The translations under genes were made by a program, and so were the position numbers. A DNA stretch of 38,369 bases from a virus: IMG/VR virus record IMGVR_UViG_3300032245_000650, positions 1 to 38,369 of that record. One strand, written 5' to 3'. The notes beneath the pieces were generated by a model. It had not been told where the DNA came from. It was given only the letters and a program-made list of their open reading frames with translations, and searched no databases. Shown here piece by piece: positions 21,959 through 30,035 of this stretch (position 1 is its first letter; each line of letters starts with the position of its first letter).

Positions 21959-23029
21959 CTAGCTTACTTCGGTCACACGAGCCGTCCCAGCCGTTGCAAA
22001 TACTGCTGTATGGGCTAGGGAAAGTTGCCCAGCGGGACACTCCCAATAATCTCCCGCAGATAGGCGAACTTGGTAGGAAATCGTGGTGCAGGTAGCTCCG
22101 GGTGAGATGTGGAGATTGCCAGCCCCCTCGTTAAACACCGTCAGCACTTCCCTGCCCGCCACTGCCGAGACGAGTGTGGTAGAGGCTGTGGTGCTGGTGA
22201 AATTGCTATTAGTTACAGTCGTGCCTTGGAGCGGATAGAATGTAACTACGCTGTTAGAGATTGAGGCTGTTACAGAACCGATCTGGGCCGTCCCTGCTCC
22301 GATGGTAACTGTGCCACCACCAATCGTCACCACTCCAATGCGATTTGTGCCAGATGGTAGAGCAGAATCAATGGCGACTGTTCCAAGCACCTGTAATGAG
22401 CCATTGGCAGTTAATGGGATTGGGTAGCAACTTCCACTCGAATCAGACCCATAAACTAAAACTCCTCCGCTATTCCCGCTCTCCCCAAGACTGCGAACGC
22501 TAGAAAGATTTGCTGTCACAGTTCCAGAGATCGGAAAAGAAGCGTAATCCTCTACCCAATTTTGTATCCCACCGGCTATTTCCACATAGGATGACCCTGA
22601 TAATACTGCCGTCACCGTCCCAGCAATCGTCTGTGTCCCAGTTGGGTTGGCTGTGACTGTACCAGCGATTGTAACTGTGTTCCCGATTGTAACTGACGCA
22701 ATAGATACTGGCTGTGTATAGGCAGAACCATCGACACGCAACGCCCCAACAGAAGAAACATGAACTATATTTCCAGTTGTAGATGTCCCAGTATGCCCAC
22801 CAATTTTAATAAAACTACCAGATGCAGAAATCCCCTCTGTTGCAACAGTAGATTGCAAGAGGCCAAGATTGCCAACACATACCGTACTCCCGCTAATTGC
22901 GGTTGTGATATTAGAGATGGCGTTGCTTCCAAGGCTAACAACCGTGTGGGCTGGGATGTGTTGCCCGCTAGTTACAATGGTAGAAAGCGTGGTCGCCGAC
23001 TGGTTGCCGTCTAAAATGGATAATGCCAT
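21959..23029 (-). CDS. Repetitive beta-rich virion protein
   Basis: This 356-residue protein is Ser/Thr/Gly/Val-rich with repeated short strands (IAGTVTANPTG, TIAGTVTAVLSG, FPISGTVTANLSS). Further similar steps follow (VVTIGGGTVTIGAGTAQIGS), and a C-terminal globular part contains YWECPAGQLSL. The repeat xxGTVTAxxSG is typical of phage appendage beta structures. It follows the paralogous terminator-like genes. It is probably an appendage or fibre component. Confidence 0.65.
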   Translation of the reverse strand: MALSILDGNQSATTLSTIVTSGQHIPAHTVVSLGSNAISNITTAISGSTVCVGNLGLLQSTVATEGISASGSFIKIGGHTGTSTTGNIVHVSSVGALRVDGSAYTQPVSIASVTIGNTVTIAGTVTANPTGTQTIAGTVTAVLSGSSYVEIAGGIQNWVEDYASFPISGTVTANLSSVRSLGESGNSGGVLVYGSDSSGSCYPIPLTANGSLQVLGTVAIDSALPSGTNRIGVVTIGGGTVTIGAGTAQIGSVTASISNSVVTFYPLQGTTVTNSNFTSTTASTTLVSAVAGREVLTVFNEGAGNLHISPGATCTTISYQVRLSAGDYWECPAGQLSLAHTAVFATAGTARVTEVS

Positions 23030-23044
23030 ATCTCAATCTCCTTG

Positions 23045-23533
23045 TTAAATCGTGCCGAGATAGAAGCTATTTAAGAAGTCCGAGAAGTCATAATTTCTCG
23101 TTCCATCAGCCGTTGGGTCTGGGGTTACTATAAATGAAAGAGTAAGTCCCCTCTGCCAAGCCCTTTTATCGGCTCGTATTGTTGGGGCTTGACTTGTGAT
23201 TCTGCCCATAAATATCTTCAAATCAGTTACCTTGTCTTGGACTTTTTCCTTCAATGTGTTGTTGTTACTATATAAGGTCGAAAAGATGCTGTAATAATTG
23301 TCATCAAATATGGCTTGGGTAGTCCGTGTGGCTGAATCTGAATAGTTGAGTTCTACGCTAATCTCATATACCCCAGAATAAGGGATGATTTGTTGCCCAC
23401 CGATAGAGGCTTTAATCGTTGCGTATGGGAATAGCCTTAACCCCCTTCTATTCGATACACACACATTAAGCCCCGAAATTGGCGTTAATAGGCTCGCCAA
23501 GGCATCCTCTATCTTGAACTGGGGGCTAATCAT
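23045..23533 (-). CDS. Tail terminator-like protein, paralog 2
   Basis: This 162-residue protein starts at ATG 23533, which overlaps the upstream stop as ATGA. It shares the plan of its upstream neighbour: an MIS start, SGLNVCVSN, IKASIGGQQIIPYSGVYEIS and APTIRADKRAW. The C-terminus is longer and ends with FSDFLNSFYLG. The shared IPYSGV motif and the connector-to-tail position suggest tail-terminator/DUF3168-like proteins, but the family call is by analogy. An upstream start at 23575 would bury the neighbour's end. Confidence 0.65.
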   Translation of the reverse strand: MISPQFKIEDALASLLTPISGLNVCVSNRRGLRLFPYATIKASIGGQQIIPYSGVYEISVELNYSDSATRTTQAIFDDNYYSIFSTLYSNNNTLKEKVQDKVTDLKIFMGRITSQAPTIRADKRAWQRGLTLSFIVTPDPTADGTRNYDFSDFLNSFYLGTI

Positions 23534-23940
23534 ATACTTGTGCAGGAAATGTCTAGGAAGATGGTTTTTGCCCAAGTCCTATTCTCTGACCTAATGTCTG
23601 GGGATTCTGATGCCACATTAGCCAAAAATACCTTGAGAGTGGCCGTGGTTAGAACACTAGCTAGATTAGGCTCTTGATACATCACTTGTAAGATATCTTG
23701 AAACTTAGCATCAAAATCTGTTCGGGTGGTTGTGTCTGCCCTTGTTGCATAGGTGATTGTGGCTGGGCAACGAAATACGCCAGAATAAGGTATGATTTCT
23801 TCTGACCCAATAGAGGCTTGAATTACTAGGTTGGGAAGCAATCGTTGGCCTTCGGTATCGCTCTTATATATATTAACGCCAGAAATGCCCGTCAAGGCTG
23901 TTGCCAGCCCATTCTCAATCTGACGCTCGATTGAGATCAT
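23530..23940 (-). CDS. Tail terminator-like protein, paralog 1
   Basis: This 136-residue protein begins MISIERQIENGLATALTGIS. Paired positions with its downstream copy include GLxxxLTxISGxNxxxS, the RLxPxxxIxASIG run, EEIIPYSGVF, and SPDIRSENRTW. The ATG overlaps the previous stop as TAATG. One copy may cap the tail and the other may act at the connector. The function is inferred from order. Confidence 0.65.
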   Translation of the reverse strand: MISIERQIENGLATALTGISGVNIYKSDTEGQRLLPNLVIQASIGSEEIIPYSGVFRCPATITYATRADTTTRTDFDAKFQDILQVMYQEPNLASVLTTATLKVFLANVASESPDIRSENRTWAKTIFLDISCTSI

Positions 23941-24260
23941 TAGGTCGTTGGGTCAGCTATCTCGATTGTGTAGCTAACTCCATCTGCACTTTGTTGATAC
24001 CCAGCAATCATCCTCTCTGCCGTTCCTACTGTTATGTAAGCCCCGATAGTTACTGGCGAGGAAATAGCCGATGCTGGAACAACCATACTTTGCGTAACCC
24101 TCAAAATCTCTCCACCCACATCTAGCTCTTGTGCAACCGTTAAGTCTGTAACAGAGGCAGATACAGCAGAAGAACCAAGCCCGGTGACAACTGTATATAG
24201 GTCGCCGATCATATTTGTAAGATCGGTTGAGAAATAGGTGGTGTCGATTGTCCCCGCCAT
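23940..24260 (-). CDS. Head-tail connector-like small protein
   Basis: This 106-residue protein begins MAGTIDTTYFSTDLTNMIGD and has beta strands with an ITVGTAERMIAGYQQSADG turn. Small proteins of this kind lie between head and tail genes and resemble FII/DUF-type connectors. The assignment is positional. It shares TAATG coupling with the terminator-like gene. No further motif is visible. Confidence 0.55.
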   Translation of the reverse strand: MAGTIDTTYFSTDLTNMIGDLYTVVTGLGSSAVSASVTDLTVAQELDVGGEILRVTQSMVVPASAISSPVTIGAYITVGTAERMIAGYQQSADGVSYTIEIADPTT

Positions 24261-24276
24261 AAACCCACCCCTTATG

Positions 24277-24948
24277 TCAATTTATCTCTACGCTATCCCA
24301 TATAAAGATATTGTCCTTACTGAATGGCTCTATTGTTTGTGGGAAATACACAACCTTGCTTTCCTTTCTAACCCCAGCGGCGACTGCCATTTGCCCACTA
24401 TCTATTGACCAAAACTCATTAGCCCCCCTGATTGCCCTAGCCAACTCTGGGATGCTTGGGGCTGTGTAAGTTTGCAATCCCTTAATCTCAGTACCCTCTT
24501 GGCATAGAACAAAGAAATTATCCCCACCGCACTTTTTCCTTGCTTCAACGATGATTTGCAGGGGGTCTCTCTTGTGTCCTTGGCTTATTCCAAAGGGGGC
24601 AACCATATTATAGGTTTCTGGCAATTCTTTGGCTGGGGCATCATCCAGCCTATCAAACATAATATCCTTGGGGTCTGCCTTGTTAATATCTAGGTGTGCA
24701 TACACAAACTCTGTCCAAGTCTTTCCAGAGAAGCGATATTCTTGGTATTTGTTAGGCCAAATTTCAAGGTCGATAACATCGCCCTTGTTCCCAACCTTCA
24801 CATAAGAAACCATCTCGAAGATGCCGTGGTATTGGGGTAAGCAATCAAAGAATACCTCGTGGCCTTGGTCTGCTAAATACTTGCAAGCCGGGAGGCAACG
24901 GATGATGTCTCCTAGCCTCTGGGAGTATTTGATTGTTTTAGCAGTCAT
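24277..24948 (-). CDS. GT9-like glycosyltransferase (heptosyltransferase-type)
   Basis: This 223-residue protein begins with SQRLGDIIRCLPACKYLADQ, the start of ADP-heptose:LPS heptosyltransferase-type GT-B proteins (LGDxIxxLPxxxxL). A C-terminal half has GANEFWSIDSGQMAVAAGV, the acceptor/donor loop seen in this family, although the length is shorter than the usual 320-350. It could add sugars to a phage or host substrate. It overlaps the GT2-like gene by 11 bases. Confidence 0.7.
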   Translation of the reverse strand: MTAKTIKYSQRLGDIIRCLPACKYLADQGHEVFFDCLPQYHGIFEMVSYVKVGNKGDVIDLEIWPNKYQEYRFSGKTWTEFVYAHLDINKADPKDIMFDRLDDAPAKELPETYNMVAPFGISQGHKRDPLQIIVEARKKCGGDNFFVLCQEGTEIKGLQTYTAPSIPELARAIRGANEFWSIDSGQMAVAAGVRKESKVVYFPQTIEPFSKDNIFIWDSVEIN

Positions 24949-25705
24949 CGGCTACGCTCTTATCGTGTAGGTGGGGGAAGTATTCACTCAATCGAACTGG
25001 GCCGACTGTCTTTTGCAATTCCTTCCACCCATCCACCAGCCCCTTGTAGCCATAAAAATCTTCCTTAAACTCAACTTGTTTCTGGATTGCGTAGGCATAA
25101 TGGTTGAATACTAGCCCCCAAGTTTCAGTCACTCCCCTAGGGACTAGGCGAGACTGGATGTTTAGGCGGGGCGGTTCGTGACTTGTGAAGCAAACATTCT
25201 TTCCCCACTTCCAAGCCCTCATCCACTCATACCAGTTTGAGCCATAGCCCTCCCTAGTAACCACTCGCTTATTTTCTCCCACAAAGAAGTTACAATGGAA
25301 CTGCATCGTTGCCCCTTCCTCTGCCCCCTTGAGGCATTCGTAAATCCCCTCAATCTGTTCTGCTCGCCACATCTCATCAGCGTCCACCTCCATCACAACG
25401 CCATCATCCACGCCGAATAAGGCTTGCTGAATCATCTCTAGTTTTCCGTTGAAGGGCTTGACTTGAGAATAAACAACCACATTCCCGCCTTGGATGCTTT
25501 CAAGATATTCGTGCGTTCCGTCTATGCTCTTGTAATCCTTATGCCATTTGTCGGGTACTTGCTTGCACCATCGAGTGCATCCAACTGGCTCACTAACCCC
25601 CTCGACAATCCTCCACCTCCAAGGAATCTTTAGCTTTTGAAACTCTGCTAGATGCTTTTCAATAAAAGGCATTCCATTAAGAACGATGGTAAAGATGGTT
25701 AGCAT
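24938..25705 (-). CDS. GT2-like glycosyltransferase
   Basis: This 255-residue protein starts at ATG 25705, which lies inside the methyltransferase stop region and couples the two. The N-terminus MLTIFTIVLNGMPFIEKHLA matches the start of GT-A glycosyltransferases, and VVMEVDADEMW around residue 105 provides the DxD-type metal and sugar-nucleotide site. Downstream YGSNWYEWMRAWKWGKNVCF and HYAYAIQKQVEFKEDFYGY are typical of the acceptor half. It would transfer a sugar from a nucleotide donor. The acceptor is not known. Confidence 0.8.
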   Translation of the reverse strand: MLTIFTIVLNGMPFIEKHLAEFQKLKIPWRWRIVEGVSEPVGCTRWCKQVPDKWHKDYKSIDGTHEYLESIQGGNVVVYSQVKPFNGKLEMIQQALFGVDDGVVMEVDADEMWRAEQIEGIYECLKGAEEGATMQFHCNFFVGENKRVVTREGYGSNWYEWMRAWKWGKNVCFTSHEPPRLNIQSRLVPRGVTETWGLVFNHYAYAIQKQVEFKEDFYGYKGLVDGWKELQKTVGPVRLSEYFPHLHDKSVADDC

Positions 25706-26310
25706 AATTGGAAGATGGCCGCACCATTCCTCACCGCCAAATCTTCCCATAGCAGTTTAGAAAATCCCTTGAGCTTGTTGTAGTTTGCCAAGTTCTTGAT
25801 GTCGTTGACATCGTCCAAGGCGATGATTGCCTTCTCTGCTAGGAATGGCCTTACGCACCGAAGTTCGGCCTCACCAGAAAAGGGTGAGCCATCAATCAGA
25901 ACAAAGTTAAAATCTACATTATGCTCAAAGTGGATGTCCTCGATTGCGTTGGTGCTGTAAGGTTCGGCAGATTCAACGCATTCGTGATACCAGCCAATAA
26001 CCTGATCTAGTGGATATTGATTAAGATTTGTTTTATTTGTTCCGTAAAACTCTGCTACATCTAGTTGGTTCATCCAGAGTTTAGGAAGGGTTGCCGTTCC
26101 CTTGACCGAAACTCCACCCCTTGCGGATAGATTCATTGAGTGCCGACCAATGCGGTCTGGGTGGTTCTCTATGCTGAATAGCCTTTTTGTCCTAATACAT
26201 TGAGTCGAGCCATCCCCAGTTCCTCCCCCGATCTCTAGGCCAATCTCCAAGCCCTCGCTATACTTTGCAAGGGCTTTGCCAAAAGAATCGTGAATGGTTA
26301 CTTCTTGCAT
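25699..26310 (-). CDS. SAM-dependent methyltransferase-like protein
   Basis: This 203-residue protein has a class I SAM fold by motif order. LEIGLEIGGGTGDGSTQCI is motif I, SIENHP the second strand, NFVLIDGSPFSGEAEL the motif with a central acidic loop, and KAIIALDDVND a later strand. The pattern resembles sugar O-methyltransferases of the macrocin/TylF kind. In a glycosyltransferase cluster it may methylate the added sugar. The TAA overlaps the GT2-like ATG. Confidence 0.75.
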   Translation of the reverse strand: MQEVTIHDSFGKALAKYSEGLEIGLEIGGGTGDGSTQCIRTKRLFSIENHPDRIGRHSMNLSARGGVSVKGTATLPKLWMNQLDVAEFYGTNKTNLNQYPLDQVIGWYHECVESAEPYSTNAIEDIHFEHNVDFNFVLIDGSPFSGEAELRCVRPFLAEKAIIALDDVNDIKNLANYNKLKGFSKLLWEDLAVRNGAAIFQLC

Positions 26311-26522
26311 TTCAATTTCTCTTCTAAAGCCTTGCGAATCACATAGGCAATTACTGCCTCTTTGTCGTGCTTCAATGCGAGCATCCCGGCTTTGTATAAA
26401 TCTTTCTCTGCCTTCTCATCATAGCTCACATCCACCTCAACCATCGGGGGGACTGGCCGAGCCTCGCCAAAGCGAATGATTCCAGCCTTACGATTGCCAG
26501 TTTTGGCTTTTGCGTTTTTCAT
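26298..26522 (-). CDS. Small basic hypothetical protein
   Basis: This 74-residue protein has a positive N-terminus (MKNAKAKTGNRKAGIIRFGE) and a helical end (EAVIAYVIRKALEEKLKCKK). The last 13 bases overlap the methyltransferase start, and its own start overlaps the large glycosyltransferase end by 35 bases. It may be a regulatory or accessory peptide of the glycosylation island. No family is seen. Confidence 0.6.
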   Translation of the reverse strand: MKNAKAKTGNRKAGIIRFGEARPVPPMVEVDVSYDEKAEKDLYKAGMLALKHDKEAVIAYVIRKALEEKLKCKK

Positions 26523-28146
26523 AGATGGCCTTCCCCTTGTCGTAAAACTCTGGCTTGTTGTGGTTCTTTAGTTGCTCGTCTGGATTGCCCCCTGCAAACA
26601 TAGGGTTCTCGTGCCTAAATACCAAGTCCCTAGCTTCAATCACGCAATCATCAGCATAGGCTCTTTCCGTGAACTCGTTGTCGGAGTATATGCCGTCCGA
26701 ATCTTGGTAGCTTGGGTGGAACATATGCCCCCCTTGCTTCCGTAGCCTCTTTTGCGTTAGGATGGCCATACAAAGCAGTTTGTCGGTTCGGAGGCCATCT
26801 GATACGGCCAGCACCCTTTCGGCCTCTAGGTTGTCGATTCTGCTCAAAATTAGGGCATCCCAGTATCTCGGTGGACTCCAATCATCGCTCATTTGCACAA
26901 TAACCTCGCTTTTTGCCATCTTTGCCCCCTCATTCCAAGCATTGATAATTCCACCGGGATTAACTCTTTTTGCATCGTGGGGAGTGTAATCAACTGCTTC
27001 ATCGTGATCGACCATAAATAACCACTCAACTGCTAGGGGTTCTTTGGCTAAAGCCAGCCACTGCATCTTTCTTTGGAAGGCCAACTGAGGGCGGCCTCTC
27101 GTAGCGTGGACAATGCTTATCTTGGGCTTGGGATACATATTCATCAGCTTGGCTACTTCCTCTTTTTGTCCGTAGCAGATAGAGGACATTCGGTATCCAT
27201 CAAGAGCTTGCCAATCATAGATTGCGTGGACTTGATTCCAGTAATGAAGATTGGGCTTGGGCATAGCCATACAAGCCCTTCCAGAATGCCAAGCCTTCGC
27301 CCAATCCCCCCTTGCGGAATACTCGGCCATCATATAAAAATAAGCCTCTCTGCGAATAGGATTAACCCCAATTGCTTCCCCTAAATATCTAAACCGCTTC
27401 TCGTTGGGTGAACATCTGCCAAGGTTACATAGAAGTTCGTATTTGAGAGTTTCGTCTAAGTCTGGGAATGCCAAGGCTCTTTCCCCCACATCAATCGCTT
27501 TATCGACTTGCCCCCTCAAGAAAAACTCTTGGTGCTGATAGTAAAGATTGAATGGGGTAGATGTTAGCTCGTCTGCTAGGATGCGATGGTTTCTATCTGC
27601 CGAATCTGCCTTGCTGGTAATTGGGCGATGAATCCTAAACACTCTATCAATCGCCAACAGCTTGTTTCTATCGTTTGGCTCAAGGGCTTCGTGGACTCTA
27701 TTCCTCCACCTACCGCACCCCTTACGCAAGGCCATCTCTCGAATGGGATTTAATCCGGCGTTCTCAACCAGATAACGGAAGCAAACAATTTCAGCCCCTA
27801 CTTTCTCTGCTTGTTCCAATCCCTCTTGCAAAACCTTCTCCCCATCTTCTGCCATTACATCATCGGCATCTACCCAAATAGACCACTCGTTTTTGCAAGC
27901 ATCGAGGGCTGTGTTTCTAGCGGAAGCAAAATCGTCTATGTGAGGCCAATCAGTTTTCTTATTCTTGTAATGAATGACTTTAGCTCCAAGCGAAAGGGCG
28001 ATCTCCTCTGTCTTGTCTGGCGTAGCTGACCCCCTAGCCATACAAACAATAATTTCTTCTGCGATGGGCTTAAAAGATTCAATGACTCGCTTGATGTGGG
28101 CTTCTTCATTTCCAGCGATTAGGTAAAGGGATATAGGGATTTTCAT
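26488..28146 (-). CDS. Two-domain GT-A glycosyltransferase with helical linker
   Basis: This 552-residue protein carries two glycosyltransferase-like regions. The first starts MKIPISLYLIAGNEEAHIKR and has DADD at 93-96 (IWVDADDVMAEDG), as in GT2 and WaaE-type enzymes. The middle (about 200-330) is helical and TPR-like (QGQVDKAIDVGERALAFP region). The second part contains KISIVHATRGRP and FMVDHDEAVDY, with a further VQMSDDWSPP acidic site. Both halves probably bind nucleotide-sugars, and may make a two-sugar step. It is the first gene after the capsid-gene terminator. Confidence 0.75.
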   Translation of the reverse strand: MKIPISLYLIAGNEEAHIKRVIESFKPIAEEIIVCMARGSATPDKTEEIALSLGAKVIHYKNKKTDWPHIDDFASARNTALDACKNEWSIWVDADDVMAEDGEKVLQEGLEQAEKVGAEIVCFRYLVENAGLNPIREMALRKGCGRWRNRVHEALEPNDRNKLLAIDRVFRIHRPITSKADSADRNHRILADELTSTPFNLYYQHQEFFLRGQVDKAIDVGERALAFPDLDETLKYELLCNLGRCSPNEKRFRYLGEAIGVNPIRREAYFYMMAEYSARGDWAKAWHSGRACMAMPKPNLHYWNQVHAIYDWQALDGYRMSSICYGQKEEVAKLMNMYPKPKISIVHATRGRPQLAFQRKMQWLALAKEPLAVEWLFMVDHDEAVDYTPHDAKRVNPGGIINAWNEGAKMAKSEVIVQMSDDWSPPRYWDALILSRIDNLEAERVLAVSDGLRTDKLLCMAILTQKRLRKQGGHMFHPSYQDSDGIYSDNEFTERAYADDCVIEARDLVFRHENPMFAGGNPDEQLKNHNKPEFYDKGKAIYEKRKSQNWQS

Positions 28147-28189
28147 TTAGACTAGGATTTCTAGTTATTAAGGGATGTCAATTAAAAGA

Positions 28190-28224
28190 AAAAGGGGGGA
28201 TAGGTTATTCACCCATCCCCCCTT
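28190..28224 (-). terminator. Rho-independent terminator after the capsid gene
   Basis: In minus orientation the stem is GGGGGGATgGG pairing with CCtATCCCCCC, with a 7-base loop, followed by a T-rich run (TTTTTCTTTT). It ends the head transcript just after the major capsid gene (28253). A TTGACA at 28182-28177 follows and could be the -35 of a promoter for the glycosylation island, though no good -10 follows at 16-18 bases. Confidence 0.8.
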
Positions 28225-28252
28225 CTTCAGAGGAAACAACCAACAGCAATCT

Positions 28253-29224
28253 TTAGCTTGCGGAGTAGTTGGTGGTGATACGAACGGCGGCGTTCGGGTC
28301 AATCACAACTTCGTCCGTGTTCATACGAACACGCAACACTTGGCTACGGCGAGCTTCGTCACGATAGCTTTCGCTAACGAAACCACCAGCCGAGTCACCC
28401 GACCAGACCAAGGTGCGTCCGATTCCACCAGCGGTGAACTCACCACCAGAAATCTGACCTACGATGATCTTGGTATCTGGAACAACGAACGAGCCGGTGT
28501 AGGCTTTGTTCTTGCCAGCGGTGTTGTAAGCCGCACGACCAACTAGGAGGGTCTGGATTCCCAGAGCCGCCGCAATTTCAGCTTCGCTCAACAACCGAGC
28601 ACCAGTATTGGAGATAACTCCAAAAAACTGATTCTGTAGGAGGGTGGAGCGTCTGATCAACTCAAACACATTGGCAGACATCGCAACGCAATTCGGCTCG
28701 TAACCATACTGGTTAAGAGCGAGTTTAGCCGCCGCCACATCACGAGCCACATCAACCGTAGCGATGAGGGTGTTCGTATAGGCAACTGCACGAGTCTGGT
28801 CAGCGATGGTGAAGGGAGTTGTTGCATTCCAGAGAAGATCGGAAACCCGCTTCTCGTGGGAGAGCTTCAACTGACGGAGCAAGAACTTGGCAGTTTCGCT
28901 TTCATACGAAAAAAAACGCGATAAATCTGCCACGCTACTATCGTCCAGAAGCTCCTCGAGGCCATACTCATCGGTCGAGTAGTTCGCAGAGCTGAAGGAA
29001 CGAATCCCTCGGCTGTATCCCGAACCAGCATCACGAGCCGTTGCATTGTTGGAGAGCAACTCTGCACCAGCTAGTTGGACTTTGAGGTATGTTCCTGCCT
29101 TTGCATCAACATTCTGCAAGGGGAGGAGTTGTGAACCGATCAAACCGACATCGGCTTGAGGGGCTTCAATGAGGGCTTGGTTTAGGTCTGCCCGAATCGT
29201 TGTACCGCCGCTAATGTAACTCAT
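28253..29224 (-). CDS. Major capsid protein
   Basis: This 323-residue protein has the size, order and composition of an HK97-fold capsid protein. The N-terminus MSYISGGTTIRADLNQALIE is followed by an acidic loop, a long central helix (FFSYESETAKFLLRQLKLSH) and a C-terminal run rich in Gly and beta strands (GIGRTLVWSGDSAGGFVSES). The gene lies downstream of the protease/scaffold and the decoration protein and upstream of a terminator. The start has AAGAAAGAA upstream. Its N-terminus resembles a segment in the protease (see findings). Confidence 0.85.
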   Translation of the reverse strand: MSYISGGTTIRADLNQALIEAPQADVGLIGSQLLPLQNVDAKAGTYLKVQLAGAELLSNNATARDAGSGYSRGIRSFSSANYSTDEYGLEELLDDSSVADLSRFFSYESETAKFLLRQLKLSHEKRVSDLLWNATTPFTIADQTRAVAYTNTLIATVDVARDVAAAKLALNQYGYEPNCVAMSANVFELIRRSTLLQNQFFGVISNTGARLLSEAEIAAALGIQTLLVGRAAYNTAGKNKAYTGSFVVPDTKIIVGQISGGEFTAGGIGRTLVWSGDSAGGFVSESYRDEARRSQVLRVRMNTDEVVIDPNAAVRITTNYSAS

Positions 29225-29255
29225 TTTTTATATTCTTTCTTGGTTGGTTAAATTA

Positions 29256-29615
29256 TTACTGGGTTAAGGGAACTGCGACTTCGATGACTGCATCAGCCGC
29301 ACCGCCCTCAAGAGCAACTCCGACGATGCCAACATTGGCCGCCGCAGTTGTCACGAGGCCAGCCGTGCTAGTAGCCACAAGGCCACCAGCCGCAATCGCC
29401 ACATCACAAGTTGCAAAAAAGGTTGGGTAGAACAGCTTAACTGCTCCGTTGTCACCAGCCGCCACATCAGCAATAGTAGAGCCAACTGCACGAGCCGTGC
29501 CAGAGACTGCCGCTACTGCCAATCCATCTGTGCCGATTTGAACGAATCGGTAAGCCGAAATCGCCGAAGCGAAGTTAAAGGTGCGAACTGCACCACCGTC
29601 AATGTTTGTTGCCAT
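29256..29615 (-). CDS. Capsid decoration protein (DUF2190-like)
   Basis: This 119-residue, Ala/Gly-rich beta protein has FASAISAYRFVQIGTDGLAV, VGSTIADVAAGDNGAVKLF, and IVGVALEGGAADAVIEVAV. This pattern of short beta hairpins matches the DUF2190 capsid-decoration/stabiliser proteins placed before the capsid gene, comparable to lambda gpD. AAAGGATAATAC lies upstream of the ATG. It probably trims or stabilises the mature head. Confidence 0.8.
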   Translation of the reverse strand: MATNIDGGAVRTFNFASAISAYRFVQIGTDGLAVAAVSGTARAVGSTIADVAAGDNGAVKLFYPTFFATCDVAIAAGGLVATSTAGLVTTAAANVGIVGVALEGGAADAVIEVAVPLTQ

Positions 29616-29633
29616 TTTAGTATTATCCTTTGT

Positions 29634-30035
29634 TTAGAGTTTGGTAATACCACGAGACAGAGCCTCGGAGTATTCTTTGGGGTTGGACAGCATCACGGCT
29701 TTCATCGCCTTGAGCTTGCTTGTTCCGTAGTCGCTATGGGCGGCCACGAGTGCTTCAAAAGTTTTGGGTTCTTCCTTTTTCTCGGAAGGAACTTCGATTG
29801 CAGGAGAAGCGGGGATGGGCTTAATGCCGAACTCGGTGAGAACTTTCTTCACAACCGCACTCATCTCCTCGGTGTTGTCCTCTTCCTCGTCCTCTTTTTC
29901 GATGACGATCTTGGGAGCTTCCTCGGACTTCATCTCCTCTTTCTTGACTTCTTCTTTGGGTTTCATCGCCTCTTCCAAGGCGGCGAGACGAACTTTTACT
30001 TCGTCCATATCTTTTTTATAATCTGTGTTTTCCAT
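29634..30035 (-). CDS. Nested scaffold protein from an internal start
   Basis: Within the protease gene an in-frame ATG at 30035 (residue 254) has AAAAAGGAC at a spacing of about 10 bases, equal to that of the decoration gene. It would give a 133-residue product beginning MENTDYKKDMDEVKVRLAAL. It is highly charged and helical with Lys/Glu runs, as scaffold proteins are. Lambda C/Nu3 uses the same nested design. Expression from this start is inference. Confidence 0.6.
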   Translation of the reverse strand: MENTDYKKDMDEVKVRLAALEEAMKPKEEVKKEEMKSEEAPKIVIEKEDEEEDNTEEMSAVVKKVLTEFGIKPIPASPAIEVPSEKKEEPKTFEALVAAHSDYGTSKLKAMKAVMLSNPKEYSEALSRGITKL

